DNA of 64,000 nt from Micromonospora sp. WMMD980 (GTDB taxonomy: Bacteria; Actinomycetota; Actinomycetes; Mycobacteriales; Micromonosporaceae). The stretch is from positions 1,798,001 to 1,862,000 of the forward strand of contig NZ_JARUBE010000003.1 of assembly GCF_029626035.1 (NCBI RefSeq), written 5' to 3'. The notes under the pieces were generated by a model. That model was not told the DNA's origin and searched no databases. It saw only the letters and a list, made by a program, of their open reading frames with translations. Every line of letters starts with the position of its first letter. Position 1 is the first letter of the stretch. Shown here piece by piece: positions 32,189 to 40,822 of this stretch. The translations under genes were made by a program, and so were the position numbers.

Positions 32189-35100
32189 GTGCTGCTCGGC
32201 CTGGAGCCGCACCGGCTGGTCGTGGTGCCCGGCCCGCGCGACGTGACGATGGCCGCCTGCCGGGCCTACTTCGCCACCTGCGAGGCCGACGACGTGGACC
32301 CGCAGCCGCCCTACTGGCCCAAGTGGCGGCACTACGCGCGGCTCTTCGACGACCTGTTCCAGGGCCTCGAGGACCGGATCTTCGACAGCGAGCAGCCGTG
32401 GACCCTGTTCCCGGTGCCCGACCTGCGGGTGGTGGTGGCCGGGCTGAACTCCACCATCGCCATCACCCACCGCGAGGAGGACCGCTACGGCTTCCTCGGC
32501 GAGGCGCAGTCGACCTGGTTCGCCCAGCGGCTGCGCCACTACCAGCAGTCCGGCTGGCTGCGGCTGGGCGCGATGGCGCACGCGCCCGGCCCGCGCAGCC
32601 CGTACGCCGACGAGGCCCCGCCGGACCGGGTGTCGCTGCGCGACCGCGGCTCGGTCAACCGACTGGTCGGCCCGATGCTCAACCTGCTGCTCTCCGACGC
32701 CGCGCCGGCCGGCCGGGCCGACCCGGTGGTGCCGCTGGTCGCCGCCCCGCGCGACGGCCGGGCCCAGGTGCTGCGCCTCGGCGTGGACGGGTCGACCCGC
32801 TGGGTGCTCGGCCGCGACCGCCCGGACGCCGGTGAGTCGACCGTCTCGGCGTGGCCCCGCGCCGAGGCGACGTTCGGCGCGTCCGGCCCGGCGCAGGTGC
32901 CCGACCCGCGCCGTCCCACCGTGGTCGAGGGCGCCACCCGGGCCGAGGTCGCGGCGCCGGTGACGCCGGTGGAGCGGCTGCTCGACCGGCTCGCCGAGGT
33001 GTGCGAGGCCCGCTACGACCGGGTGGTGGTGCGGCGGGTCGAGGCCGATCCGCCGCACCTCTTCGTCAGCTACCGGTCCGACGGCGTGGTCCGGCAGCAG
33101 CGGGTCGGCGCGCACGTGGGCACCCCCGGGCCGGAGGACGTGGACCGGTTCGCCCGCCGGGTGCACGCCGCCGACCCGGACATCGCCTCCGAGCTGGTCT
33201 ACGACGGCGACCGGGCGCCGCGCGGGCTGGCCGAGGAGGCGCAGCGGCGCGGCGTGCGGGTGCTGCACCTGACCGAGTTCCAGGGCCTGCTCGACCTGCG
33301 CGACTACGTGGCCGCGCAGACCGCCCGCCTCCAGGCCGACCGGCTCTACCCACCGGGGCAGTACGTGCCGCAGCGCTACCGGCACCTGGTCGGGGCCGAC
33401 CAGCGGGTCCGCGAGGACGTGGTGGACGAGCTGCTGGAGACGGTCTCCGCGCCGGACGGCCGGTTCGTGCTGGTGCTCGGCGACTTCGGTCGGGGCAAGA
33501 CGTTCGCGCTGCGCGAGGTGGCCCGCCGGCTGCCCACCGCCGCGCCCGACCTGATCCCGATCCTGGTCGAGCTGCGCGCGCTGGACAAGGCGCACTCCGT
33601 CGACGGTCTGGTCGCCGCGCACCTGGCCAACCACGGCGAGCAGGTGATCGACCTCAAGGCGTTCCGCTACATGCTGCGGCAGGGTCGCATCGTGCTGCTC
33701 TTCGACGGGTTCGACGAGCTGGTGGCCCGGGTGACCTACGACCGGGCGGCCGACCACCTGGAGACGCTGCTCCAGGCGGCCGAGGGCGCGGCGAAGATCG
33801 CGGTGAGCAGCCGGACCCAGCACTTCAAGACCAACTCGCAGGTGCTGACCGCGCTGGGTGAGCGGGTCGGCCTGCTGCCGCACCGCCGGGTGCTGGCGGT
33901 GGAGGACTTCACGCCCGGCCAGATCGAGGCGTTCCTGCGCAACCGTTACGGCGGCGACGAGGCGGCGGCCCGGGAGCGGATGAGCCTGCTCGCCGGCGTC
34001 AAGGACCTGCTCGGCCTCTCCCGCAACCCGCGCATGCTCGGTTTCATCGCCAACCTCGACGAGGGTCGGCTGGCCGCGGTGGCCGGGGCCGGCGGCACGT
34101 TCAGCGCCGCCGCGCTCTACCGCGAGATCCTGGAGTCCTGGCTGGACTTCGAGGAACGGCGCACCCAGGGCATCCCGGGCGCCCCGGTCAGCCTGCGCCG
34201 GCCCGAGCTGTGGCAGGCGGTGAGCCGGCTGGCGTTCCAGCTCTGGGAGAGCGGCGAGTCCTACCTGCGGCTGGCCGAGCTGGCCGAGTCCACCGGCCAG
34301 CTCGCCGGGCGGGCCGACTCGCGGTTGTCCGGGCCGCAGGCCACGCACGCGGTCGGCGCGGGCAGCCTGCTGGTCCGCACCGACGACGGGCTGTTCGGGT
34401 TCATCCACACCTCGGTGATGGAGTGGCTGGTCGCCGAGGGGGTCGCCGAGCAGCTCAACCGGGGTGAGGAGCCGGCCGCGCTGGCGGTACGGTCGCTGTC
34501 CGCGCTGGCCGTGGAGTTCCTGGGCGACCTCGCCGATCCGGCCCGCTGCACGGCGTGGACGGCCCGGGTGCTCGGCGACGAGTCGGCGGGCGAGACGCTG
34601 CGCGCCAACGCGTTGCGGCTGAGCGCCCGGCTGCGCCTGCCCGACCGGGCCGACCTGCGCGGCGCGGTGCTGCGCGGCGAGGACCTGTCGCACCGGGAGC
34701 TGGCGGGCGCGGACCTGACCGGCGCCGACCTGACCGACACCCGGCTGGTCGCCACGAACCTGACCGAGGCGCGGCTGGAACACGCCCGGCTGCGCGGGGC
34801 CCGGCTGGACGAGGCCCGCCTCGCCGGGGCGGACCTGCGTGGCGCGGAGCTGGCCGGCGCCCGGCTGTTCCGGGCCGACCTGCGCGGGGCGCGGATCGCC
34901 GGTAGCAGTTGGCACCGCACCGCGCTGATCGACGTCAGTGCCGACCCGGCGATGCTGCGCGCCCCGGAGCTGCGCGGCGCCGTGGTCGCGCCGGGCCGGC
35001 CGGTGGCGCCCGGCCTGGCCCCGCCGGCGGTGGGGGTGGGCTACGGCTTCGAGGTGGGCCGGCTGCCGGTGCCGGTCGCCTACAGCCCGGACGGCGCGGT

Positions 35101-37117
35101 GCTGGCGGTGGGCAGCGACGACGGCGGCGTGCTGCTCTGCGACACGGCGACCGGGCTGCCGGTGCGGACGCTCGCGGGTCACCGGTCCCGGGTCTACGCG
35201 GTCCGCTACGACGCGGCCTCGCACCAGCTCGTCACCGGCGCGGCCGACCTCACCGTGCGGTTGTGGGACGCCGACCACGGCGACGTGCGGCACGTCATCG
35301 AGGACGTCTTCGCCGGCTGGGTCTGGCCGCTGCTCACCGACGGCCGCCGGGGCCGGCTGGTGGTCGGCGACGCGGCCGGCGTGGTCCGGCTCTTCGACAC
35401 CCGCACCGCCCGGCTGCGCCACGGGTGGCCGGGGCACGACGCGCCGATCTGGGGCACCTCGTTCAGCCCGGACGGGCGGCGGGTGGTGGTGGCCGACAGT
35501 GCCGGCACGGTGCGCGGCTGGGACCTGCACACCGGTCGGCTGGCCTTCGAGGTGCGCGAGCCGGAGGTGGTCTACCGGGTGGTGCACTCGTCGGACGGCC
35601 GGCTGCTGGCCGCCGTCGGGCAGCACGGCCGGGTGTGGATCCGCCGGGCCACCGACGGCGAGCTGCTGCGCCAGCCGCGCGGGCACGAGGCCGACGTGTA
35701 CGCCCTCGACATCCACCCCGACGGCGCGCTGATGGCCACCGGCGACACGCACGGTGCCCTGCGACTGTGGGAGACCGAGACCGGCCGCCCGGTGCGGGTG
35801 CTCGGCCGGCAGCGCGGCGCGATCTACAGCGTCCGGTTCAACGGCGACGGCAGCCTGCTCGCCACCGCGGCCAGCGACGGCGCGATCCAGCTCTGGGACA
35901 CCGAGGACGGCCAGGTGCGCCACGAGCTGACCCGGCACCGCGGCTCGGTCTGGCCGGTGGTCTGGCGGCCCGACCAGGCCCAGGTCGCCACCAGCAGCAA
36001 CGACGGCACGACCCGGCTGTGGGACGTGCGCACCGGGCAGCTCCAGCAGACGCTGCGTGGGCACGGCCGGCGGGTCACCGCGCTCTCCTTCCGCGACGAC
36101 GGGGAGGTGCTGGCGGCGTGCGGCAACGACGGCGTGATCCGGCTCTGGGAGCCGCGCACCGGCCGCCTGCTGGGGCAGCTCGCCAGCCCGGCCGACCGGC
36201 TGCTCTCGGTGGTCTTCTGCCCGGACGAGCCGCTGGTGGCCACGCCCAGCGGCGACGGCGGCGTGCACCTGTGGAACACCGACACCGGCGCCGACGAGCG
36301 GGAACTCAACGTGGACACCGACCACGTCTGGGCGGTCGCGTTCAGCCCGGACGGCGACGCGCTGGCCACCGCGAACGACGACGACACGGTCCGGTTGTGG
36401 TACCGCCGCACCGGCCGGCACTTCGCCACGCTCACCCCGCACCGGGGCCGGGTGCGCACGGTGGCGTTCAGCCCGGACGGTGAGACCATCGCCACCGGTT
36501 GCGACGACCAGATGGTGCGGCTCTGGGACGCCGCCACCGCCACCTGCAAGCTGACCCTGGAGCACCACACCGACCGGGTCTACTCGGTCGGCTTCAACAG
36601 CGACGGAACGCTGCTGGCCAGCGCCGGCAACGACGGCACGGCGGTGATCTGGGACGTCTCCACCGGCGAGCGGCGCATCGTGCGCACCGAGCACGTCGGG
36701 CGGCTCTGGTCGTGCGCGTTCAGCCCCGACGGCAACCTGCTCGCCACCGCCGGCGACGACCTGGTGATCCGGCTCTGGGATCCGGTCACCGGGCGCAAGC
36801 ACGGCACCCTGGCCGCGCACACCCGGCGGGTCTGGTCGGTGCACTTCAGCCCGGACAGCAGCCTGCTGGCCAGCGCCGGAGACGACGGCACGGTGCGGCT
36901 GTGGGACGTGGCGGACCCGGAGCACGCGCAGTTGCGGGCCACCCTGATCGGCCTGCCGGACGGTTGGGCGGCGGTGAGCCCGGACGGCCGGTACAAGCTC
37001 GACGGCGACCCCGGCGGCCAGTTCTGGCACGTCATCGGCACCTGCCGCTTCGAGGTGGGCGAGCTGGACCCCTACCTCACCCAGGTCCGCCGGATGGCCG
37101 TCGACGCCCCCTTCTGA
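32189..37117 (+). CDS. Giant STAND protein: phosphoesterase remnant, NACHT, pentapeptide and WD40
   Basis: Homology starts at ~32133 (SGSPREFSDALSFLTGLR); the first usable in-frame start is GTG 32189. The order is: the end of a calcineurin-like phosphoesterase domain (VVVPGPRDV, VAGLNSTIAITHREED), whose DxH and GD motifs are lost; a Mrr/REase-like segment (RRVHAADPDIASELVYDGD); a NACHT ATPase with Walker A GDFGRGKT (~33481-33504) and Walker B IVLLFDGFDEL; winged/superhelical linker; pentapeptide repeats (~34640-34910); and about 15 WD40 repeats (~35070-36990), enough for two propellers. Such proteins belong to the signal-transducing NTPases that include antiviral Avs/NACHT systems. Defence is plausible but unproven, and the protein may be inactive after its N-terminal loss. 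Confidence 0.85.
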   Translation: MLLGLEPHRLVVVPGPRDVTMAACRAYFATCEADDVDPQPPYWPKWRHYARLFDDLFQGLEDRIFDSEQPWTLFPVPDLRVVVAGLNSTIAITHREEDRYGFLGEAQSTWFAQRLRHYQQSGWLRLGAMAHAPGPRSPYADEAPPDRVSLRDRGSVNRLVGPMLNLLLSDAAPAGRADPVVPLVAAPRDGRAQVLRLGVDGSTRWVLGRDRPDAGESTVSAWPRAEATFGASGPAQVPDPRRPTVVEGATRAEVAAPVTPVERLLDRLAEVCEARYDRVVVRRVEADPPHLFVSYRSDGVVRQQRVGAHVGTPGPEDVDRFARRVHAADPDIASELVYDGDRAPRGLAEEAQRRGVRVLHLTEFQGLLDLRDYVAAQTARLQADRLYPPGQYVPQRYRHLVGADQRVREDVVDELLETVSAPDGRFVLVLGDFGRGKTFALREVARRLPTAAPDLIPILVELRALDKAHSVDGLVAAHLANHGEQVIDLKAFRYMLRQGRIVLLFDGFDELVARVTYDRAADHLETLLQAAEGAAKIAVSSRTQHFKTNSQVLTALGERVGLLPHRRVLAVEDFTPGQIEAFLRNRYGGDEAAARERMSLLAGVKDLLGLSRNPRMLGFIANLDEGRLAAVAGAGGTFSAAALYREILESWLDFEERRTQGIPGAPVSLRRPELWQAVSRLAFQLWESGESYLRLAELAESTGQLAGRADSRLSGPQATHAVGAGSLLVRTDDGLFGFIHTSVMEWLVAEGVAEQLNRGEEPAALAVRSLSALAVEFLGDLADPARCTAWTARVLGDESAGETLRANALRLSARLRLPDRADLRGAVLRGEDLSHRELAGADLTGADLTDTRLVATNLTEARLEHARLRGARLDEARLAGADLRGAELAGARLFRADLRGARIAGSSWHRTALIDVSADPAMLRAPELRGAVVAPGRPVAPGLAPPAVGVGYGFEVGRLPVPVAYSPDGAVLAVGSDDGGVLLCDTATGLPVRTLAGHRSRVYAVRYDAASHQLVTGAADLTVRLWDADHGDVRHVIEDVFAGWVWPLLTDGRRGRLVVGDAAGVVRLFDTRTARLRHGWPGHDAPIWGTSFSPDGRRVVVADSAGTVRGWDLHTGRLAFEVREPEVVYRVVHSSDGRLLAAVGQHGRVWIRRATDGELLRQPRGHEADVYALDIHPDGALMATGDTHGALRLWETETGRPVRVLGRQRGAIYSVRFNGDGSLLATAASDGAIQLWDTEDGQVRHELTRHRGSVWPVVWRPDQAQVATSSNDGTTRLWDVRTGQLQQTLRGHGRRVTALSFRDDGEVLAACGNDGVIRLWEPRTGRLLGQLASPADRLLSVVFCPDEPLVATPSGDGGVHLWNTDTGADERELNVDTDHVWAVAFSPDGDALATANDDDTVRLWYRRTGRHFATLTPHRGRVRTVAFSPDGETIATGCDDQMVRLWDAATATCKLTLEHHTDRVYSVGFNSDGTLLASAGNDGTAVIWDVSTGERRIVRTEHVGRLWSCAFSPDGNLLATAGDDLVIRLWDPVTGRKHGTLAAHTRRVWSVHFSPDSSLLASAGDDGTVRLWDVADPEHAQLRATLIGLPDGWAAVSPDGRYKLDGDPGGQFWHVIGTCRFEVGELDPYLTQVRRMAVDAPF

Positions 37118-37133
37118 CCCGCTTGATTCAACA

Positions 37134-37150
37134 CCACCTCGGGGAGGTGG
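37134..37150. terminator. Hairpin between NACHT and GNAT genes
   Basis: CCACCTC-GGG-GAGGTGG is a perfect seven-base stem 17 bases after the NACHT stop and before the convergent GNAT end. Confidence 0.6.
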
Positions 37151-37198
37151 CGGGGTCCGAGCGCGTCGGATGCCGCAACCTCGCCGGAATGGTGCCGA

Positions 37199-37792
37199 TC
37201 ATGCTGGTGGACCCACCCAGCGGACCTCGCCGTCGTGCCACACGTCCGTGGGGGCCAGGCCGCAGGCCGTGGCCACCGCCGCCGACGTGCGGTGGTCGGG
37301 ATGAATGTGGGCCACGAGGGTACGCACACCGCGTGGCCCGAGCCAGCCCACCATGCCCCGGGCGGCCTCGGTGGCGATCCCGCGCCCCTGCCAGGGCGTG
37401 CCGACCACCCAGGCGATCTCCGCGACCGTTCCGCCGGCGACCGGGGCCACCTCGTCGAGATGCCGGTGCCCGACCGCCCGCGCGCCCCCCGCGGCGGCGT
37501 GCCGGGGTGGACCCTCGGGTGCGGTCACGGTGGCCTGGACGGTGCCGGCCAGCCGACCGTCGTCGCGCACCTGGATCACCCAGTTGCACCACGACTCCGC
37601 CGGGTCGGGGGAGCCGGCGACCAGCCGCTGGTAGCGAGCGCGCAACGCCTCCGAGGCGGCGGGCTCGCCGCCGATGAAGGTGTGCAGCGCCGGCTCGGCG
37701 AGCACGGCGGCCATCTCCTCCGCGTGCGCGACGGCCAGCGGCAGCAGGGTCAGCCGCGCGGTGGTGATTACCTCGGCTGTGAACCCGCTCAT
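37199..37792 (-). CDS. GNAT-family acetyltransferase (RimJ/RimL-like)
   Basis: This is a 197-residue GNAT with the N-terminal TTARLTLLPL strand of the RimJ/RimL group and acetyl-CoA motif VGTPWQGRGIATEAA. A helix around VRTLVAHIHPDHRTSAAVA and the closing CGLAPTDVWHDGE are typical. ATG 37792 overlaps the DUF397 stop by one base (TGATG), tying it to the XRE-DUF5753/DUF397 genes. Substrate unknown; ribosomal-protein or small-amine acetylation are family possibilities. Confidence 0.88.
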   Translation of the reverse strand: MSGFTAEVITTARLTLLPLAVAHAEEMAAVLAEPALHTFIGGEPAASEALRARYQRLVAGSPDPAESWCNWVIQVRDDGRLAGTVQATVTAPEGPPRHAAAGGARAVGHRHLDEVAPVAGGTVAEIAWVVGTPWQGRGIATEAARGMVGWLGPRGVRTLVAHIHPDHRTSAAVATACGLAPTDVWHDGEVRWVGPPA

Positions 37793-37986
37793 CAGCGCCG
37801 GGGTGCCAGATGGGCGACGAACGCCCGCCATGCCGGCGGCGCGAAGACGAGCACCGGACCGCGTGGATCCTTGGAGTCGCGGACGCCGATCAGGTCGGTC
37901 AGATTGTCGGCCACCTCGACGCAGGCGCCACCGTTGGAGCTGCTCCGGGTGCTGGTGCGCCAGCGCCCACCGATCAGCTCATCCAT
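37792..37986 (-). CDS. DUF397 protein
   Basis: This is a 64-residue DUF397 protein with the family hallmarks WRTSTRSSSNGGACVEVAD, VRDSKDPRGPVL and FAPPAWRAFV. DUF397 genes nearly always follow an XRE-DUF5753 regulator in actinomycetes, as here. The WhiJ/AbaA-orf systems of Streptomyces suggest that the pair forms a regulator and small antagonist-like partner. The start overlaps the regulator's end by 13 bases. Confidence 0.93.
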   Translation of the reverse strand: MDELIGGRWRTSTRSSSNGGACVEVADNLTDLIGVRDSKDPRGPVLVFAPPAWRAFVAHLAPRR

Positions 37987-38720
37987 GATCGCGCTCTCAG
38001 GAAGTCGATGGTCTGGTCCCGCGGCAGCGAAACGGATCTCACGGTATCCCAGACCGCCCAGAGGGCCGCAACATCATTCTGAATCCGTCCGGCAGCCTGG
38101 TCGTCGAGGTGGCCGACGTCCTCACCGTCGGAGGTGCTGGCGATGATGAACGGGCCGGCCTGGCCAGGGTGGAGCCCGGCCCCCAGGGGCAGGACGTGCA
38201 CCATCACGTGCTGACGTCCGGCGAGGTCCATCAGGTGATCCAACTGGGGATGCATGGTCTCGGGATCCCCTCGGCGCAGCGCAGCCTCGTCGAGGACGAA
38301 GACCAGCAGCGGCGGACGCGGTCGATCGAGCACCGCCGCCTGGCGGAGGAGCCGTGCCTCCAGCAGGCTTTCCGCGTCGGCGAACAGCGGCCCACTTCGA
38401 AGGACCGCGAGGGCGTACTCGGGTGTCTGAAGTAGACCCGGCAGGACGGCGGACTCGTACCAGCGCAGGGCCGTCGCCTCGCGTTCGATGTCGGCCCAGG
38501 GGCGGAACCAGGCCGGTTCCCGGCGCTTCAGCGCGTCCGGCCACAGCTCGGCGGCGTCCCTGCCGAGCAGTTCGGCGACCTGGGCGCGGTGCCGGGTCTG
38601 CGGGATCCGGCCCTGGCTCGCCCATCGGGCCGCGGTCTTCGGGTCGACGCCGACCCGCTCGGCCAGGCTCTCGGCGGTGTGCCCCGCCTCGGACATCGCG
38701 GCCGCCACGGCACGGTTCAT
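37974..38720 (-). CDS. XRE regulator with DUF5753 domain
   Basis: This is a 248-residue regulator: an N-terminal helix-turn-helix (HTAESLAERVGVDPKTAARWAS) and a C-terminal DUF5753 domain (ALRWYESAVLPGLLQTPEYA, VLDEAALRR, VHVLPLGAGLHPGQAG, SFLR-type end). ATG 38720 has GAGGACGTAGGG upstream. The HTH is less canonical than usual for this group (VDPKTAARW). It is the first gene of an operon with DUF397 and GNAT and is divergent from two tiny Cys-motif proteins. Confidence 0.92.
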   Translation of the reverse strand: MNRAVAAAMSEAGHTAESLAERVGVDPKTAARWASQGRIPQTRHRAQVAELLGRDAAELWPDALKRREPAWFRPWADIEREATALRWYESAVLPGLLQTPEYALAVLRSGPLFADAESLLEARLLRQAAVLDRPRPPLLVFVLDEAALRRGDPETMHPQLDHLMDLAGRQHVMVHVLPLGAGLHPGQAGPFIIASTSDGEDVGHLDDQAAGRIQNDVAALWAVWDTVRSVSLPRDQTIDFLRARSWMS

Positions 38721-38843
38721 CCCTACGTCCTCCCCGAACATCCCGACCATCCCGTGGTCATCCTGCAACGCAGTGTGATTGCCGCGCAACGCTCGGCAGG
38801 GTTCTGGTGGAGGGGGTGTCGCGGCAGCGGAGGGGGACACGCG

Positions 38844-39191
38844 ATGACGGAGGAGTGGGCGCGGGTCGTGCGGCCCGACGTACCGGCGGGCGAACCGGAC
38901 GGATCGCGGACGTTGCCGGCGCTGACCGCCCTGCACTCGACGAGCCGCCCGGGCTGGGTCTGCGACGGCTGTGGTGCGGACTGGCCCTGTCCGGTGTGGA
39001 CCTCGGTGCCGACCGACGCGGTGCGGCGGGCCGAACTGTTGCCGGAGTTCGTCCGACTGACCCGCCGGGCGATCCGCGACCTGCGTGGCCGCCCTGGCGG
39101 GCCGCAGCCGCCGGAGATCGTGCGGCGGTTCCTGTGGTTCCTGCCGCTGAGCGACGAAGAGGCCCGCGCCGTCGCACTGAGGTTGCGGTGA
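38844..39191 (+). CDS. Small protein with CxxCGxxWPC motif (first of two)
   Basis: This is a 115-residue protein of unknown function. ATG 38844 follows GGAGGGGGACACGCG. Residues ~39-49 read CDGCGADWPCP, a zinc-knuckle-like cluster; the rest is Leu/Arg-rich and helical. The following gene carries the same motif and overlaps it by four bases (GTGA), so the two are likely co-translated related proteins. It is divergent from the XRE-DUF5753 regulator, the usual place for its target in such cassettes. Confidence 0.75.
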   Translation: MTEEWARVVRPDVPAGEPDGSRTLPALTALHSTSRPGWVCDGCGADWPCPVWTSVPTDAVRRAELLPEFVRLTRRAIRDLRGRPGGPQPPEIVRRFLWFLPLSDEEARAVALRLR

Positions 39192-39442
39192 CCCGGGGTC
39201 GCCCGGAGCACGTCGCGTCGCGGCCGACCTGGCGGTGCCGGGTCTGCGGGATCGCCTGGCCGTGCGCGCCCGCGAAGCTGCGGCTGCTCGCCGCGTACCG
39301 GGAAGCCCGACCCGCGCTGCTGATGCACCTGGCCACGCTCTACGCCCGGGCCGAGGCGGAGTTGCCCGCGCGGGACGGCACGCGGTCGGTGGATCGCTAC
39401 CAGCGCTTCGTCGGCTGGGCGAGACACCGGGGCGGGGGGTGA
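39188..39442 (+). CDS. Small protein with CxxCGxxWPC motif (second of two)
   Basis: This is an 84-residue protein starting at a GTG that overlaps the previous stop. WRCRVCGIAWPCAP near residue 15 repeats the CxxCGxxWPC pattern of its neighbour; the remainder is a single long helix-rich stretch (RLLAAYREARPALLMHLATLYARAEAEL). Similar small proteins in actinomycete genomes are sometimes labelled flavin reductase, but nothing here supports that. A metal-binding partner or DNA-binding accessory is possible. Confidence 0.7.
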   Translation: MTRGRPEHVASRPTWRCRVCGIAWPCAPAKLRLLAAYREARPALLMHLATLYARAEAELPARDGTRSVDRYQRFVGWARHRGGG

Positions 39443-39470
39443 GCGCCGCCCGCCCCGGTCCACCGGTCGG

Positions 39471-40706
39471 TCAGCGTCGCCACTTCTGGTTGGCGGTGCC
39501 GCCGCACTCCCAGATCTGCAGCCGGGTGCCGTCGGCCGAGCTGTTCCCGGTGGCGTCCAGGCACTTGTTGGCCTGCGGGTTCACGATGTCGCCGGCGGCG
39601 CTGAACACCCACTTCTGCGCGCCGGTGCCGTTGCAGTCGTAGAGCTGCACCTTGGCGCCGTTGGCGGTCGACCCGGACGCCACGTCGAGGCACTTGCCGA
39701 GCGCGCGTACCGAGCCGTCGGCGTTCCACGTCCAGCGCTGGGCGGCGGTGCCGTTGCAGGTCCAGAGCTGCACCGGGGTGCCGTTGGCGGTGTTCGCGCT
39801 GGCCACGTCGACGCACTTGTTGCCGTAGCCGACGATCTGCCCGCCGGTGCCCCCGCCGCCGGTGTCCCAGGCCTGCACCCGGACGTAGTCGACGGTCATG
39901 GTCTGCGGGAACGTGGTGCTGCCGTCGGGCGAGCCGGGCCAGTTGCCGCCGACCGCGACGTTCATGATCATGAAGAACGGGTGGTCGAAGACCCAACGGT
40001 TGCCGCCCGCGTCGGCCGGCGTCTTGCGGGAGTACGCCACGCCGTCGAGGTACCAGGTGATCGAGTCCGGCGCCCAGTCGACGGCGAACGTGTGGAACGC
40101 GTCGGCGAGGGCCTGGCCGCCCGGCAGCGAGGTGGACGCGCCGATGCCGTTGCCGCCGGAGTAGCCCGGGCCGTGCAGCGTGCCCCACACCGTGGACGGC
40201 GCGTAGCCCACGTTCTCCATGATGTCGATCTCGCCGCTGTTGGGCCACGGATTGCTGCCGATGTCGTTGCCGAGCATCCAGAAGGCCGGCCACAGCCCCT
40301 GCCCGCGCGGGATCTTGATGCGGGCCTCGAACCGGCCGTACGCCTGGCTGAACGTGCCGTTGGTGAGCAGCCGGGCGGAGGTGTACTGGCAGCTTCCGTA
40401 CCAGCAGCCGTAACCGGCCGGGTTCTCCTTGCGGGCGGTGATGACGAGGTTGCCGTTGCCGTCGAGCGCGGCGTTGCGGGTGCTGTTGGTGTAGTACTGC
40501 AACTCGTTGTTGCCCCAACCGCCGCCGCCGATGTCGTAGCGCCACTTGCTCGCGTCGGGGGCGGCGCCGGCCGGGCCGTTGAAGTCGTCGGACCAGGTGA
40601 CCGCGCCGGGGGCGGCCACCGCTGGGGTGCTCGGGACGGTGGTGAGGGCGGCCGTGAGGCCGACCGCCGCCATCGCCAGGGCGGCGACGGTACGGATACT
40701 GCGCAC
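39471..40706 (-). CDS. Secreted GH16 endo-beta-1,3-glucanase with ricin-type CBM13
   Basis: This is a 411-residue exported glycoside hydrolase. GTG 40706 follows GCAGGAGG and starts a signal peptide (RTVAALAMAAVGLTAALT, cleavage near AVAA). The GH16 catalytic motif GEIDIMENVG is present, with both catalytic Glu. After a Gly-rich linker, the last ~130 residues form a ricin B-type lectin domain with three QxW-like repeats (AQRWTWN, AQKWVF, NQKWRR). It probably degrades laminarin-like or fungal 1,3-glucans. An AT-rich upstream region with the inverted repeat CCTTC-GAT-GAAGG is a candidate regulatory site. Confidence 0.93.
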   Translation of the reverse strand: MRSIRTVAALAMAAVGLTAALTTVPSTPAVAAPGAVTWSDDFNGPAGAAPDASKWRYDIGGGGWGNNELQYYTNSTRNAALDGNGNLVITARKENPAGYGCWYGSCQYTSARLLTNGTFSQAYGRFEARIKIPRGQGLWPAFWMLGNDIGSNPWPNSGEIDIMENVGYAPSTVWGTLHGPGYSGGNGIGASTSLPGGQALADAFHTFAVDWAPDSITWYLDGVAYSRKTPADAGGNRWVFDHPFFMIMNVAVGGNWPGSPDGSTTFPQTMTVDYVRVQAWDTGGGGTGGQIVGYGNKCVDVASANTANGTPVQLWTCNGTAAQRWTWNADGSVRALGKCLDVASGSTANGAKVQLYDCNGTGAQKWVFSAAGDIVNPQANKCLDATGNSSADGTRLQIWECGGTANQKWRR

Positions 40707-40786
40707 GGGATGCCTCCTGCGGTGGTGGGGTCCGTTCACCGCGCGATCGGCCGGCACCGCCGAACGGTAAACAAACTATAAAGATA

Positions 40787-40799
40787 GCCTTCGATGAAG
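40787..40799. promoter_or_regulatory. Candidate operator upstream of the GH16 gene
   Basis: CCTTC-GAT-GAAGG is a perfect inverted repeat 81 bases upstream of the glucanase start. On the same strand as the gene it is followed by TATAGT, a possible -10 box (reverse strand, ~40774-40779). The AT-rich patch ATAAAGATAG is unusual for this genome. Repressor unknown. Confidence 0.45.
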
Positions 40800-40822
40800 G
40801 TATGAACGAAGCCGCCCCGCTG

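Noticed and set aside
31490..37030. Very long reverse-strand ORF antisense to the NACHT/WD40 gene
   Set aside because: Long antisense frames are expected opposite high-GC coding DNA; only its 31490-32132 part has real permease homology.
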